From an uncultured Prevotellaceae bacterium (GTDB lineage Bacteria; Bacteroidota; Bacteroidia; Bacteroidales; Bacteroidaceae): 64,000 bases of DNA. Both the position numbers and the translations under genes were made by a program. Position 1 is the stretch's first letter. Every line of letters begins with the position of its first letter. Shown piece by piece: positions 43,610 through 53,082 of this stretch. Under the pieces are notes generated by a model that saw only the letters and a list, made by a program, of their open reading frames with translations, ran no database searches and was not told where the DNA came from. The stretch covers positions 1 to 64,000 of the forward strand of contig ONCK01000003.1 of NCBI GenBank assembly GCA_900316315.1. The letters are read 5' to 3'.

Positions 43610-43702
43610 CCCGTCAGGGTGAACTCCCGCGCAGCCTTTGGCAGCTCTAAGGCTTCACGTAATTTCAGCCGGACGGGTTGGGCCCTGTCAAAGCGTGATA
43701 GG
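43610..43702. repeat. Diverged repeat block A, left flank of the TonB pseudogene
   Basis: Segment 43610-43641 matches 45009-45040 in the same orientation at 25 of 32 positions, most differences being transitions. Segment 43646-43661 matches 45253-45268 at 14 of 16. Segment 43682-43702 matches 45226-45246 in the opposite orientation. Block A lies between the pseudouridine synthase and the TonB pseudogene. Confidence 0.5.
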
Positions 43703-43714
43703 CGGAGCTTTCGG

Positions 43715-44851
43715 CTACTTAAGTAAGTCCAGAAACCTCTTCCATTTCTTGAAACGCTTCACCGTCTCCTTATCGCTCACACCGAAGGAGACAGACAAAG
43801 TACGCCTTACACTGACCGGTTTGCCATTGTGATACCCAGGGCACCATTGAGGCATCAGCTTGATCGTTTGCAGCGCCGCGCGTCAAGCAGTGCGTTGTCG
43901 CTCTTAGAGATTGTCGCCTGGCGGATTGAGCCATCCTTTCCGACTACAAAACCTGCCTCCACTCTTTTTTTAATCCCCATTTTGACAGCCTCGATCGGAG
44001 ATATCGTATGTTGGACGAGCCATTCAGTGACATCCCCGTTGAAGAGAGGCATCACCTCCGCCACCGTATAGACGATGTCCGCCTCATTCCCCTCGGCTGT
44101 TGAGGCACTCACACCCGTCTTATCATCTTGCGGGATTTCTTCCTCATCATTATCCGGACCATCCCTCGTGATATATTTATGTATAAAACAAGTAGGCAGC
44201 TGCAGCGGTCCGTCATCGACAAATAGAGGGTAAAGCCGAATCGCATCGTTCTGTGGGCTCTTCCCATCTTCATACACGATGACGGCCTTCACCAGATACG
44301 TCTGTTCGGCATTCACATTATGGTTATAAAAGGTGTTGCCACTCTTCTCCATATTCTTCCCAACTCATGATAGCAAGCTTGCAAGAACTTTGGGAGTCCA
44401 GACAACGAGTCGGGCTGAGTAAAGCCTCTCAAGTGCTGGAAGCTTATCGTCAGATGCTTCTACCCGTCTTGATGTCGTAGGCAGGCTCCACCTCATTTAT
44501 AAATCTATAAATCCGAAGGTAAACGTAGCCCGTTTGATCATCTTGGGTGTCGAATTGATCAGACAAACCGTCACATCAACCTTACCATCCGCATCCACTT
44601 TATTATTGTAGAAGTATTTCCTGAGCTACTCTCAGATTGTCATACGACCTTTGGAAGTTAACCGTGCACAGTGCCATTGTGTCGCTCGATTCTGCGGCTT
44701 TCAACTTATTGTAATACATGATTTCATCTTGACCTATGTTATCCACTTCGCCCACGAATTCCTTATATCTATTATTGTCAAACTTATACTGATTCTGCGC
44801 CAAAGAGGGTATGGAGATAAGACATAGTAAGATAGTGAGTAATCTGTTCAT
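43715..44851 (-). pseudogene. Exported protein with TonB C-terminal domain, broken by frameshifts
   Basis: The gene starts at 44851 with a signal peptide (MNRLLTILLCLISIPSLA). It continues with YKEFVGEVDNIGQDEIMYYN and then breaks into other frames (near 44610 and 44400-44500). A part beginning SGNTFYNHNVNAEQTY occurs twice in variant form. The end is a TonB C-terminal domain (VYTVAEVMPLFNGDVTEWL, then KKRVEAGFVVGKDGSIR), but a shift near 43875 puts the last part (LMPQWCPGYHNGKPVSV) in another frame, ending at TAG 43717-43715. At least three shifts and an internal stop make it inactive. The intact form would be a periplasmic TonB-like or gram-negative energy-coupling-type protein without an N-terminal membrane anchor. 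Confidence 0.6.
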
Positions 44852-45008
44852 TGCGCTGTGTATGTGAGGGATAATCTGTATATTCATTCTTTTTAAGAAA
44901 AAAACGAAACGACGTCTATATTTATCCCCTTTTTACCCTCAGATTTTGAAAAAATCATCCAGTCTTCCCTCTCTCGCATCACCATGCCGTCCCACGTAGA
45001 CCACCTGT

Positions 45009-45268
45009 CCTGTCAAGACGAACCCCCGCGCGGCCTTAGGTCGCCCCGTCAAGGCGAATATCCAAACAGTCTACAACTGCTATGAGAGAAAACGCCCATC
45101 CACTAGCCGTACATGGCTCCTTGGCGACCTCAAACAAGTTTGAGGTCTCGTAGAGAAAAGTAATCCTACCCACCTAACTGCAAAACGCGACGAACTCGGG
45201 AGCCTAAGGGCAGCCAAGGGTGCCACATATCACGCCTTGACATGGCAGGCAGTCTAAAGCTCCACGTA
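45009..45268. repeat. Diverged repeat block B, right flank of the TonB pseudogene
   Basis: This is the counterpart of block A: a direct match at 45009-45040, an inverted match at 45226-45246, and a second direct match at 45253-45268. The surrounding 44852-45600 has no convincing gene, only G+C-rich patches in A+T-rich DNA. Confidence 0.45.
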
Positions 45269-45614
45269 TCATGCCCTGCCGGGATTGCTTTAGGTCTCGA
45301 ACGAGCAAGGAACAAAAAAGTTTTTATATAATAAATTCGAGTAACCTCCTTATATAGATTCGCTTACTCCATTCGAGCCACATTGTTCGCACCACAAGGT
45401 CAGATGTAGTTTTAACTAAGTCTGTTATAGCTTAAACGAGAAGGCACCTTGTTATTGTCTGAAAGTCAAAGAATTGAAAAAGTGTCCGATACCGTTTTAA
45501 CACTTTGGTAATTAGCGAGTTGTTGGAATAATTTGAATAAATATCCACTTTGGATGCAAAAGAATAATTCTGGAAGTAAGGTCTATGTTTTTATATAAAA
45601 TCAAAGATATCCGC

Positions 45615-45930
45615 ATGATTGGGCGGCCAGCCTTACAGGTTCTCAGCGTGGTTGCTGCGGAGGAATATTTGACGGAAAAGGTAAAGTGTGTGTGAATAGT
45701 GAAAAAGGGCCGCGACATTCGACAGAAGAAGAACTGCGGAAATAAAATCACAGAAGTACCACAACATCGGGAAAAGTGGATAGTCGGAATGATTTGGCAT
45801 GGATGGCCACAACCTCAGGCAGGAGAGATTTGCGTAGACAAGACCGCGTGGGGGCTGCAATTCCGACAGAAGAGAACCGTGGAGACAAAAAACGCGGGAA
45901 GTTGCACAACATTGACAAGCAAGAAGGGTA
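45615..45930. repeat. Diverged tandem repeat beyond recQ
   Basis: Segment 45717-45776 is repeated in diverged form at 45859-45919 (both contain CGACAGAAGA, then ACAACAT about 35 bases on), an offset of about 142 bases. The parts before them (45622 onward and 45804 onward, each starting GGCCA) are also similar. The second copy ends just before the recQ stop at 45941. No coding capacity is evident. Confidence 0.45.
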
Positions 45931-45940
45931 AGTGGAGCAA

Positions 45941-47761
45941 CTATTTGTACTTCCTTATCTCGTGGATAAAGGCTTTTCCGTAAAGGAGCAATTTCTTCTC
46001 CCCCACTCCGTCAATGAGGGCAAAGGACTCAAGAGATGTGGGCTTGAATCTGGCGAGCATGTGGAGGGTTTTGTCGCCAAAAACGATGTAAGGAGCCACA
46101 CCTTGCTGATCAGCCAGCTGGTGACGCAGCAGGCGCAGGGCCTCAAAGAGCTGTTGGTCCTCCTCTGGAGCGCCAGGAAAGACAGACTTTAGTGTCGATG
46201 CGGGGCGGGCAGATTTGCTTGTCTGGCCGCCCAGGAACGAGTGGGGATGATACTCGACGAGCCCGACGGTGCGGCGACCGGTCAGGACCTCCTTGCCAAG
46301 GGAGGTGACTCTGATGGCATTGTCCTGGTCGTAGGCGATATCGATATAGCCCAACTGCAGCATCTGTAGGGCGTAGCTCTGCCAATGGAAGCGCGTCAGA
46401 TCGCGTCCGACGCCGAAGGTCTTGAGTCCCTGATACCCCCTCGTTGTGACGCCCATGGTATATTGGCCGGTGAGGATGTCGATGAGTAGAGGGAGATTGG
46501 CCATCTCACGGGTGCGCATGGCGGCGCTCATGAGCTTCTGGGCAATGATTGTGCCGTCAAAGCGCTGGGGTGGATTTTTGCAGACGTCGCAGTTGTGGCA
46601 GTCCTCAGCGGTGTGTTCGCCGAAGTAGTTGAGCAGGATACGGCGCCGGCAGACGCTAGCCTCGGCATACTCCTGCATGCGCCGCAGACGCTGCAGATTG
46701 ATCTCCTGCAGTCCGCTCTGACGGGCGAAATGTCCCCGCTGTACGACGTCGCCGTAGTTGTAGAAGAGAATAGTCTCGGCGGGCAATCCGTCGCGTCCGG
46801 CACGTCCGATCTCTTGATAAAAATTCTCGATGCTTCCTGGCAGATTGTAGTGAATAACCCATCGGATATTACTTTTGTCAATACCCATGCCAAAGGCTAC
46901 GGTGGCGCAGACAACCCGTACCCTGTCGCGCTGGAACCAATCCTGTACCCTGCTGCGCTCTGCAGACGCCATGCCGGCATGGTAGCAAAGGGCCGGTATG
47001 CCGCAGGAGATGAGGTATCGGCGAATACTCTCGGCAGACTGACGGCTCAGGGCGTAGATGATACCGCTCTGGAGGGGATGCTGACGGATGAAGAGGATGA
47101 TACGCTTCATTTTCTCCCGCTTGGTGAGGCCCTGCACGACGCTGAGACTCAGATTGGGACGGTTGAAAGAAGAGATGAAGATACGTGGGCTGCGCAGCCA
47201 TAGCTGGCGGATGATATCCTTGCGGGTCAGTTTATCTGCAGTGGCAGTGAGAGCCACCACTGGCACGTTGGGGAAATCGCGGCGCAGTTCGGTAAGCTGG
47301 GTATACTCCGGTCGGAAGTCGTGACCCCAATGGCTAACGCAATGGGCTTCGTCAACGGCAAACATGCTGATCTTCATCAGGCTAAGCAGGTCGCGCCGAC
47401 GGCTTAGGGCGGTCTCTGGCGACATATAGAGGATCTTGAGCGTACGCTTGAGGCATGCCCCCTCCGTCAGCAGCATCTCGGAGGTCTCTGTACTGCTGTT
47501 GAGGGCTGCGGCAGCGATGCCGACCGAACGCAGGGCGTCGACCTGGTCCTTCATGAGTGAGATGAGTGGTGAGATGACCAGTGCCGTGCCGTCCATCAGC
47601 AGCGCCGGAAGCTGGTAGCAGATGCTCTTGCCGCCGCCTGTGGGCATAAGCACAAGGCAGTCTTTACGCTGAAGGATATACCGAATGACCTCCTCCTGCA
47701 TCGGTCTGAAAGACGAGTAGCCCCAATATCGCTTGAGTGTATCCTGTATAGATGCTGCCAT
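45941..47761 (-). CDS. recQ: ATP-dependent DNA helicase RecQ
   Basis: RecQ unwinds DNA 3'-5' in recombination and repair. From the ATG at 47759-47761 the protein has 606 residues: SF2 helicase core with [14 protein letters not shown] (Walker A), [16 protein letters not shown] (DEAH box), IGRAGRDG (motif VI), a four-Cys zinc region with [18 protein letters not shown] and CDVC, a winged helix, and a C-terminal HRDC domain ([17 protein letters not shown]). A longer frame adds 52 residues of Cys/Arg-rich sequence not seen in the family. A TACCTTTG element lies only eight bases before the ATG (47777-47770 minus), so the message may be almost leaderless. Confidence 0.93.
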   Translation of the reverse strand: MAASIQDTLKRYWGYSSFRPMQEEVIRYILQRKDCLVLMPTGGGKSICYQLPALLMDGTALVISPLISLMKDQVDALRSVGIAAAALNSSTETSEMLLTEGACLKRTLKILYMSPETALSRRRDLLSLMKISMFAVDEAHCVSHWGHDFRPEYTQLTELRRDFPNVPVVALTATADKLTRKDIIRQLWLRSPRIFISSFNRPNLSLSVVQGLTKREKMKRIILFIRQHPLQSGIIYALSRQSAESIRRYLISCGIPALCYHAGMASAERSRVQDWFQRDRVRVVCATVAFGMGIDKSNIRWVIHYNLPGSIENFYQEIGRAGRDGLPAETILFYNYGDVVQRGHFARQSGLQEINLQRLRRMQEYAEASVCRRRILLNYFGEHTAEDCHNCDVCKNPPQRFDGTIIAQKLMSAAMRTREMANLPLLIDILTGQYTMGVTTRGYQGLKTFGVGRDLTRFHWQSYALQMLQLGYIDIAYDQDNAIRVTSLGKEVLTGRRTVGLVEYHPHSFLGGQTSKSARPASTLKSVFPGAPEEDQQLFEALRLLRHQLADQQGVAPYIVFGDKTLHMLARFKPTSLESFALIDGVGEKKLLLYGKAFIHEIRKYK

Positions 47762-48296
47762 ATCGGGAGCAAAGGTAAGTCTTTTGAGTGGATATCTCGG
47801 ACATCGGAGGGCATGATTTCGTCCTCCGGATGCAGACAGACCCGAGACAAGAAGTCGGCTGTCCCCTTCGTAATATGGGCAAAACGACGCGGCCACGGGA
47901 GCACAAATCTGCGGCATATCTCTATAGCGGCTCAGAGAGGCACGTTACGCATTTTTCTGTAGCATTTCTTATAGAGTGAATAAGAGGCTCGGGTAAGCCC
48001 AAGGATACGGCCCTACTACCAAAGGCTCAGAAGGCATGAGCTCTTTCCATGGCATTTCTCCATAGCAGCCTCAGCTCCACGGACACGGCCGGAGGATAAC
48101 CTTCTGCGATCAACGGATGACTCGCCGGGAGCCCTTGAGACAAGAAAAAACTCCTCCCGAGGAGTATTACCATCGCAGAGGCAGCCAAAGACCCGAATCG
48201 GAGTGTCAGAACCACCGCCTCCAGCGCTATGGAGCCCTTCCTGGGGATAAATCTCTGTTGGCCCGAGGAATGTGCTTGACAATATTGATATATGTC
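47762..48296. other. Non-coding interval with short diverged repeats
   Basis: No gene is supported here. Three diverged copies of a GCATTTCTnnATAG-type element begin at 47914, 47962 and 48052; the last two are followed 25-35 bases on by GGAnACGGCC (48003-48012 and 48081-48090). An inverted pair CTCCTC...GAGGAG lies near 48154-48165. The interval separates divergent recQ and dipeptidyl peptidase genes. Confidence 0.45.
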
Positions 48297-48327
48297 TTGT
48301 CAGAATCGGCAAAAATGTGTACCTTTG
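48297..48327 (+). promoter_or_regulatory. Promoter of the dipeptidyl peptidase III operon
   Basis: TTG (48297-48299), a 20-base spacer, and TACCTTTG (48320-48327) match the consensus exactly. The start codon is 77 bases further on, leaving a leader with no strong hairpin. Genes through purA may be served by it. Confidence 0.75.
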
Positions 48328-48404
48328 TATGGATTTTTGCTCCGGGCCCGACAGGTATGTCCCAAGCCGACGGACAAACATGACATTAACCCAATAACCA
48401 TACA

Positions 48405-50459
48405 ATGAATATCAGACATTTATCCATAGTTATCATGTGCAGTACGCTCGCTCTACAACTCAAAGCAAATCAACCGGCTGACGACTTCAAGTATACTGAT
48501 GAGAAGTTCGCCGACATCCAGATGCTGCGTTTCAAGGTCGCAGGATTTGACCAGCTCTCGCTCAAGCAGAAGACACTGATCTACTACCTCTCGGAGGCCT
48601 CGCTGTACGGCAGAGACATCCTCTTTGACCAGCAAGGACGATACAACTTACGCATCCGGCATATGCTCGAGGCCCTCTACACCCAGTGGAAGGGCGACAA
48701 GGAAAGCGCTGACTTCAAGGGAATGACGACCTATCTCAAGCGAGTATGGTTCTCCAACGGCATCCATCACCACTACGGCTGTGAGAAATTTCAGCCCGAG
48801 TTTTCGGAGCAGTGGCTCATCAAGGCGCTTCGTCAGATCGGCTACAAGGAAGAGTTACCCTCCGGCCGAAAACACGCAACGGCCGGAAAAAGCGAGACCT
48901 GGACAGAGTTGATACCCGTCATATTTGACCCCAAGGTGATGCCCATGCGCGTCAATCAGCGCGACGGTGACGACCTGATTAAGACTTCGGCAGAAAACTT
49001 CTACGGCCCGGGTATATCCCAGCAGGAAGTCGAGGAATATTATCAGAATCAGCGCAAGGTGGGCGACGAGCATCGTCCGGTGATGTACGGCCTCAACAGT
49101 CAACTGGTCAAGGTGAACGGGAAACTGACTGAGCGCAAATGGACGGCTACCGGTATGTACGGAACGGCCATCAGCAAGATTAAATACAATCTCCAGCAGG
49201 CACTTCCGTACGTAGAGAATGACGGACAGCGCGACGTCATCGAGAAGCTCATTAAGTTTTACCAGACAGGAGACCTCAAGGACTTTGACGACTATAGTAT
49301 TGCCTGGGTCAAGGAGACAGAGGGACTGATAGACTTTACCAACGGATTTATCGAGGTATACGGCGACCCGCTCGGATTTAAGGGCACATGGGAAGGCTTT
49401 GCCAACTTCAAGGACCTAGCCACCACCAAGCGCACGGAGACGCTGAGTAAGAATGCCCAATGGTTTGAGGATAACAGTCCGGTGGATGCCCGATTTAAGA
49501 AGGCGGAGTGCAAGGGCATCTCGGCCAAGGTCATCAACGCCACCATCCTCGGCGGCGCGCTCTACCCCTCTACGGCCATCGGCATCAATTTGCCCAACTC
49601 CAACTGGATACGCAAGGAGTACGGATCCAAGAGCGTGACCATAGGCAACCTCACCGACGCTTACAATAAAGCAGCCCGCGGCAGTGGTATGATGGAGGAA
49701 TTTGTCGACGGACCAGAGACGCTCAAGCTGATTAAGGAGTACGGCGACATCTGTGACGACCTCCATACCGATCTGCACGAATGTCTGGGCCACGGTAGCG
49801 GCAAGATGCTCCCGGGAGTCAGCGATGATAGTCTCAAGGCTTACGGGTCGACAATCGAGGAAGGACGCGCCGACCTCTTCGGCCTCTACTACATCGCCGA
49901 CGACAAACTTGTGGAACTCGGACTTACGCCCAACAAGGAGGCTTACAAGTCCCAGTATTACACCTATATGCTCAACGGCCTCATGACGCAGCTGGTACGC
50001 ATCAAGCCCGGAAACAATATAGAAGAAGCCCACATGCGCAACCGTGCATTTATCGCCCATTGGGCCTATGAGCACGGCAAGCAGGACAAGGTGGTCGAGC
50101 TCTACCAGTGCGACGGCAAGACCTATATGCGCATCAATGACTATGCTAAACTGCGTACCCTTTTTGGCAAACTGCTCGCAGAGGTGCAGCGCATCAAGAG
50201 CGAGGGTGACTATGCGGCAGCACGTGACCTCGTAGAGACTTACGGAGTCAAGGTCGACCCAGAGTTGCACCGTGAGATGCTGGCCCGCTACGCAAAGCTC
50301 AATATCTCTCCCTACAAGGGATTTATCAATCCTGTCTATACCGCCGTCAAGGACAAGGAGGGCCGGATCACGGATGTCAAGGTAAGTTATAAAGAGTCCT
50401 ATGACCACCAGATGCTCAGGTACAGCAAGGACTACTCTACCTTACCCTTGGAAAACTAG
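48405..50459 (+). CDS. Dipeptidyl peptidase III, family M49
   Basis: This zinc enzyme removes dipeptides from peptide N-termini. The 684 residues have a probable signal peptide (about 1-21). The M49 zinc motif is HECLGHG (H458, E459, H463), the Bacteroides-type variant of HELLGH with Cys in third position. EEGRADL (E485-E486) gives the third ligand. The conserved GSGMMEEFVDG and the C-terminal NPVYTAVKDKEGRITDV parts fit the family. Location is periplasmic or lipoprotein-associated if the signal is cleaved. It starts a run with a helical-repeat protein (51-base gap), Fur and purA. Confidence 0.9.
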   Translation: MNIRHLSIVIMCSTLALQLKANQPADDFKYTDEKFADIQMLRFKVAGFDQLSLKQKTLIYYLSEASLYGRDILFDQQGRYNLRIRHMLEALYTQWKGDKESADFKGMTTYLKRVWFSNGIHHHYGCEKFQPEFSEQWLIKALRQIGYKEELPSGRKHATAGKSETWTELIPVIFDPKVMPMRVNQRDGDDLIKTSAENFYGPGISQQEVEEYYQNQRKVGDEHRPVMYGLNSQLVKVNGKLTERKWTATGMYGTAISKIKYNLQQALPYVENDGQRDVIEKLIKFYQTGDLKDFDDYSIAWVKETEGLIDFTNGFIEVYGDPLGFKGTWEGFANFKDLATTKRTETLSKNAQWFEDNSPVDARFKKAECKGISAKVINATILGGALYPSTAIGINLPNSNWIRKEYGSKSVTIGNLTDAYNKAARGSGMMEEFVDGPETLKLIKEYGDICDDLHTDLHECLGHGSGKMLPGVSDDSLKAYGSTIEEGRADLFGLYYIADDKLVELGLTPNKEAYKSQYYTYMLNGLMTQLVRIKPGNNIEEAHMRNRAFIAHWAYEHGKQDKVVELYQCDGKTYMRINDYAKLRTLFGKLLAEVQRIKSEGDYAAARDLVETYGVKVDPELHREMLARYAKLNISPYKGFINPVYTAVKDKEGRITDVKVSYKESYDHQMLRYSKDYSTLPLEN

Positions 50460-50510
50460 GCTTGCAAACGACGGGACAACCAGAGCCATCTCTATTCGAA
50501 AACCAGCAAA

Positions 50511-51224
50511 ATGACAAGCCAGGAGACACATGACAAACTGATGCAGGTCAAGCAACATCTGCACAGCATGATGAACGGTACGGTCAGCCGCAGCCTGCGC
50601 GACAAAGGGCTAAACTATAAAGTCATCTATGGAGTCGAATGGCCCCGCCTTATCACGCTCGCCCAAGAACTGGGCAAAGACAAGGCGCTCGCCTCCGCCC
50701 TCAAGAAGGAGGATATACGAGAGTGCCGCCTGCTCGCTGGACTCTTGTATCCTGCAGAAGAATTTTCTGACGAGCTCGCCGACGTGTGGGTGGAGAGCAT
50801 GCATTATCCCGAGGAAGCTCAGTATACGACGCTCTCCCTCTTCCAGTACCTGCCGACAGCCCGCCGTCTCGCTTATCAGTGGATAGCCGACTCGAGGACG
50901 ATGTACCAGCTATGCGGATACCTCCTGCTGACACGCCTCTTCATGAGAGAGGGCGCCATCGAGGGACGCGAGGCCAACGAGTTTCTCGACCAGGCACAAA
51001 GCGCCTTGACTCTACCTGACATTTCCCTTCACTCCGCCATACGCAACGCCCTGCTCAAATACGCCCAGACGGGTCCCATCGAGCAAAAGCGGGCTGAACA
51101 GATTCTCAGCGAGGACGAGAGACGGCAGATGGGGACTGGCAAACCGTCAGATGGGCACCAGACGCAACCGGACCAGACGCAAAAGAGTCCGGATGAAAGC
51201 AAAAAAGATAACTTCTCCTCATAA
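50511..51224 (+). CDS. Helical-repeat protein, DNA alkylation repair-like
   Basis: The 237 residues are mostly alpha-helical with Trp/Leu-rich segments (YGVEWPRLITLAQELG, VWVESMHYPEEAQYTTLSLF, RLAYQWIADSRTMYQLCGYL) that look like HEAT-type repeats of the AlkD/DNA-alkylation-repair-like superfamily. The C-terminus is a polar Gln/Asp/Lys tail. The catalytic residues of AlkD-type glycosylases are not recognisable to me, so the name states only the fold. No signal peptide is present, so it is cytoplasmic. It lies between dipeptidyl peptidase III and the Fur-family gene and may be co-expressed with them; no functional link is known to me. Confidence 0.65.
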   Translation: MTSQETHDKLMQVKQHLHSMMNGTVSRSLRDKGLNYKVIYGVEWPRLITLAQELGKDKALASALKKEDIRECRLLAGLLYPAEEFSDELADVWVESMHYPEEAQYTTLSLFQYLPTARRLAYQWIADSRTMYQLCGYLLLTRLFMREGAIEGREANEFLDQAQSALTLPDISLHSAIRNALLKYAQTGPIEQKRAEQILSEDERRQMGTGKPSDGHQTQPDQTQKSPDESKKDNFSS

Positions 51225-51247
51225 TAATCAACCGCCAACAAAAACAC

Positions 51248-51760
51248 ATGGAAGGCAATACGCGCTCACAGCAAGTGGAAAAGACGGACTCCCAATCCAG
51301 TCATCATACGTTGGCCCACAAGATGCTGACGGAGTACCTGCGCAACAATAAGCTGCGCAAGACTCCCGAGCGGTATGCTATACTTGACGCCGTATACAGC
51401 GTTTCTTCTCCCTTTGACATCAACGACGTATGGCAGAAAGTGGAGCGCGGCGCCATGAAAATAAGCCTGGCAACGATTTACAACACAATGCTCCTGTTTG
51501 AAAAGGCCCACATCCTGTTTCGGAGTAATCCTCACGGACGAAACAGTAAGTTTGTGGTCAATACGGATAAGAACATGCACAACTATCTTGTCTGTACAAA
51601 TTGCGGCAATGTATACGAAGTGCCAGGAGACAAGATACGGCCCCTGGTCAAGCGCCTAAAGATAGGCAACTTCGAGATTCGCGAGATGTCCGTCGTCATC
51701 TACGGACTGTGCCCCACATGCGTGTATCTAAACAAAAAGAAACATAAACAGCAAAAATAA
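51248..51760 (+). CDS. Fur-family metal-dependent regulator
   Basis: This is a winged-helix repressor of 170 residues. The DNA-binding part is LRKTPERYAILDAVYS...KISLATIYNTMLLFEKAHIL (about residues 37-90), and the dimerisation part has the structural zinc CTNCG and CPTC pairs (C115/C118-like and C153/C156-like). HNYLVCTNCGNVYE is typical of Fur/PerR/Zur proteins. I cannot tell which metal or peroxide it senses; the family also includes PerR. It lies in a gap of only seven bases before purA and may be translated with it. A Fur-type operator in the window was not identified. The N-terminus (about 28 residues) is longer than in most members. Confidence 0.9.
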   Translation: MEGNTRSQQVEKTDSQSSHHTLAHKMLTEYLRNNKLRKTPERYAILDAVYSVSSPFDINDVWQKVERGAMKISLATIYNTMLLFEKAHILFRSNPHGRNSKFVVNTDKNMHNYLVCTNCGNVYEVPGDKIRPLVKRLKIGNFEIREMSVVIYGLCPTCVYLNKKKHKQQK

Positions 51761-51767
51761 CATAACC

Positions 51768-53036
51768 ATGAAAAAAGGAAAAGTAGATGCCTTGCTTGGC
51801 ATCGTGTTTGGAGACGAAGGTAAAGGTAAGGTAGTAGACTATTTTACCCCGCAGTATGATGTCGTTGCCCGCTTTGCTGGAGGCCCCAACGCCGGACACA
51901 CGATCATCTTTGACGGCAAGAAATTTGTCCTCCGCTCTATCCCGTCAGGCATCTTTGATACCCATAAGATCAATATCATCGGCAACGGCTGCGTGCTGGC
52001 TCCCGACCTCTTTCTGGCCGAAGCCAAAGAACTGGAAAATGCCGGCTACAACCTCAAGGATCGCCTGCAGATCAGCAAGCGTGCCCATCTCATCCTGCCG
52101 ACACACCGCTGCCTCGACCACGCCTACGAGAATCTCAAAGGCAAAAACAAAATTGGCACCACAGGCAAGGGCATCGGTCCCGCCTATAGTGACAAAGCTG
52201 CCCGAGTAGGCCTTCGCGTGGGAGATATACTCAACAATTTTGAAGAAAAATACCAGTCTCTCAAGGGACGTCACGAGCGTCTGCTCCACGACCTCCACTA
52301 CGAGTATGACATTACCGAGGAGGAGAAGCGATGGATGGAAGGCATCGAGTACATGCGCCAGTTCCAGCTCGTAGACAGCGAGGTCGAGATCAACCATTAT
52401 CTCGATGAGGGCAAGACGGTGCTGGCCGAGGGCGCACAGGGCACCATGCTCGACCTTGACCACGGTACCTACCCCTTCGTAAGTTCGTCCAATACGACCA
52501 GCGGCGGCGTCTGCACCGGACTCGGAATCGCTCCCAATAGGATAGATGACGTATTCGGTATCTTCAAGGCCTACAGTACCCGTGTCGGAGCCGGTCCCTT
52601 CCCCGTCGAGCTCTTTGACGAAACAGGCGATACTATACGTGAGATTGGTAATGAGTACGGAGCAGTCACAGGCCGCAATCGCCGCTGTGGCTGGATTGAT
52701 CTGGTCGCTCTAAAATACGCAGTTATCATCAACGGCGTCACCCAACTGATTATGATGAAGGGAGATGTGCTTGACAATTTTGCGACAATCAAGGCTTGTG
52801 TCGCCTACCAGAAGGACGGTGTGACAACCCAGGACATGCCTTACGACACAGCGGGATGGCAACCGGTATATGAGGAGCTCCCGGGATGGCAGCAAGACCT
52901 TACCCAACTCAAGTCGGAGGATCAATTCCCTAAGGCTCTCAATGACTATATCAAGTATATCGAGGCTTATGTCAAAGTGCCTATCAAGATCGTCTCCGTA
53001 GGACCTGATCGCGAGGCAACTATCGTAAGGCATTAG
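51768..53036 (+). CDS. purA: Adenylosuccinate synthase
   Basis: PurA couples IMP and aspartate using GTP to start the AMP branch. The 422 residues show the P-loop FGDEGKGKVVDYF (about 12-24), GGPNAGHTIIFDGKK (about 42-56), GIGPAYSDKAARVGLRVGD (about 128-146) and the Arg/Gly-rich TGRNRRCGWIDLVALKYA. The length is normal. It follows the Fur-family gene by seven bases and precedes a GH2-like protein by 46 bases. Together with the AICAR transformylase at the other end of the window it supplies purine synthesis, but they are not in one operon. Confidence 0.96.
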   Translation: MKKGKVDALLGIVFGDEGKGKVVDYFTPQYDVVARFAGGPNAGHTIIFDGKKFVLRSIPSGIFDTHKINIIGNGCVLAPDLFLAEAKELENAGYNLKDRLQISKRAHLILPTHRCLDHAYENLKGKNKIGTTGKGIGPAYSDKAARVGLRVGDILNNFEEKYQSLKGRHERLLHDLHYEYDITEEEKRWMEGIEYMRQFQLVDSEVEINHYLDEGKTVLAEGAQGTMLDLDHGTYPFVSSSNTTSGGVCTGLGIAPNRIDDVFGIFKAYSTRVGAGPFPVELFDETGDTIREIGNEYGAVTGRNRRCGWIDLVALKYAVIINGVTQLIMMKGDVLDNFATIKACVAYQKDGVTTQDMPYDTAGWQPVYEELPGWQQDLTQLKSEDQFPKALNDYIKYIEAYVKVPIKIVSVGPDREATIVRH

Positions 53037-53082
53037 CCTAAACTCTCACATTGATTTCCAGATCTCTCACATTGATTCCAGA

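Noticed and set aside
45512..45983. Overlapping open frames in both strands beyond recQ
   Set aside because: They fall in diverged repeats, have no promoter and no family resemblance.
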